Shown here piece by piece: positions 63,393 through 64,000 of a stretch of 64,000 nucleotides of DNA. The stretch is from Geoanaerobacter pelophilus. GTDB lineage: Bacteria > Desulfobacterota > Desulfuromonadia > Geobacterales > DSM-12255. Made by a program: the position numbers and the translations under genes. Every line of letters begins with the position of its first letter. Positions within the stretch are counted from its first letter, which is position 1. The DNA is taken from positions 496,001 through 560,000 of the forward strand of contig NZ_JAHCVJ010000001.1 in the NCBI RefSeq assembly GCF_018476885.1. The letters run 5' to 3'. Under the pieces are notes generated by a model that saw nothing but the letters and a program-made list of their open reading frames with translations, had not been told where the DNA came from and did not search any database.

Positions 63393-63492
63393 GAAATATC
63401 TCCTATTTAAGGCGAACTCAATTTTTTCAGTATGAATAAAAGCGGTTGTTAGCAGAATTTGGCTACAGAGTCAAGAAAAGCCTGACCAGCTG

Positions 63493-64000
63493 TCAGTTCA
63501 TCCCCTTTTTCAGGGCAGCGACACTTTCGCCAAGTATTTTCTCAAGTTCCGCACCCTTATGCCGCTCGAAAAGCTTGACCAGAGCGCTCCCGACCACGAC
63601 GCCATCTGCGATCGCTGCGAGTTGGCCCGCTTGCTCCGGTGTTGATACACCAAACCCGACAACCACAGGCAATTTTGTGCGCTGCCTGATAGCCGATACG
63701 CGGTCGGCAACCGAAACTTCTACCTGTTGTCTGGCCCCGGTCACCCCGGTGACCGAAACATAGTAAAGGAACCCGCTTCCCAGAGAGAAAACCCGTTTCA
63801 TCCGTGCCTCGTCAGAGGTGGGGGTCAGCAGGAATATGGTGGTTATCCCGGCGGCATCGGCAAGCTTTCTAAACACACCCGCCTCTTCCGGCGGCAGATC
63901 GACCAGCAGCACCCCGTCTACACCCGCCCTGGCCGCATCAGCAACAAACCGCTCCAATCCATACTGGAGTATCGGATTGTAATACCCCATCAACACTAGC
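63493..64000 (-). CDS. trpA: Tryptophan synthase alpha chain, N-terminal part beyond the right edge
   Basis: The last 169 codons of trpA; the frame remains open to the edge of the window. It shows [27 protein letters not shown] with the catalytic-site neighbourhood, [28 protein letters not shown] and GVVVGSALV, the TrpA phosphate-binding end. The enzyme splits indole-3-glycerol phosphate. It lies upstream of accD on the same strand (100 bp gap). Confidence 0.96.
   Translation of the reverse strand, partial: LVLMGYYNPILQYGLERFVADAARAGVDGVLLVDLPPEEAGVFRKLADAAGITTIFLLTPTSDEARMKRVFSLGSGFLYYVSVTGVTGARQQVEVSVADRVSAIRQRTKLPVVVGFGVSTPEQAGQLAAIADGVVVGSALVKLFERHKGAELEKILGESVAALKKGMN

Overview
The window reads as a chromosomal segment of a Geobacteraceae-like deltaproteobacterium. 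The right part (about 41-64 kb) is a conserved housekeeping block: flgM, guaA, guaB, miaB, purC, a tungsten aldehyde:ferredoxin oxidoreductase, manC, rfbB, rfbD, lptD, folC, accD and trpA. The assignment to Geobacter/Geotalea is my inference from gene content and gene style; no database was searched.

The left part (1 to about 40.9 kb) is a large mobile element abutting the 3' end of a tRNA-Gly(CCC) gene at 40,899-40,973. Its left end and any integrase lie outside the window. From left to right it carries: (i) a toxin/defence island (1-10.5 kb) with an XRE regulator divergent from a DUF2188 gene around a perfect palindrome, an AbiEi/AbiEii pair, a RES-Xre toxin-antitoxin pair, a type III restriction-modification operon (mod-res) and, 12 bp downstream of res, a GHKL ATPase fused to a PD-(D/E)XK-like nuclease; (ii) an F-type type IV secretion operon on the minus strand (33.4 to 10.5 kb) with OmpA-like, DsbC-like, pilin, TraL, E, K, B, V, C, two TraN-type proteins, TraW, a lipoprotein, TraU, TrbC, TrbI, a TraF-type S26 peptidase, two small membrane proteins and TraG, interrupted by an oppositely oriented TacA/TacT pair; (iii) a plasmid-like control region (33.5-38.8 kb) with an AlpA-type regulator, a TrfA-like replication initiator, six iterons with a DnaA box, a sigma-70-like protein, unknown proteins and a ParM/ParR partition operon; (iv) a Fic protein fused to an AbiEi-like winged helix at the tRNA end.

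The observation I value most is a 20-bp sequence, AACCTGCCCCCCCTATAGAT, exact in two places and nearly exact in a third. Each copy lies 32-47 bp upstream of, and in the same orientation as, the first gene of one of the three main element operons: conjugation (33,478-33,497, minus), replication (33,731-33,750, plus) and partition (37,500-37,519, plus). It looks like a dedicated promoter class, and the element encodes its own sigma-70-like protein at 35,604-36,161. I infer a self-contained regulon that coordinates replication, segregation and transfer.

The second candidate for an undescribed system is the mod-res-GHKL/nuclease operon, possibly with the small membrane protein that follows it. 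No relaxase, coupling protein, TraH, TraF (thioredoxin-like) or integrase is visible here, so the element is either incomplete or continues to the left.

In the chromosomal part, a PpiD/SurA-like membrane chaperone appears to lack its parvulin domain. The two halves of a bifunctional GDP-mannose enzyme are present as separate genes. An aldehyde oxidoreductase overlaps a gene for a duplicated class II aldolase-like protein.
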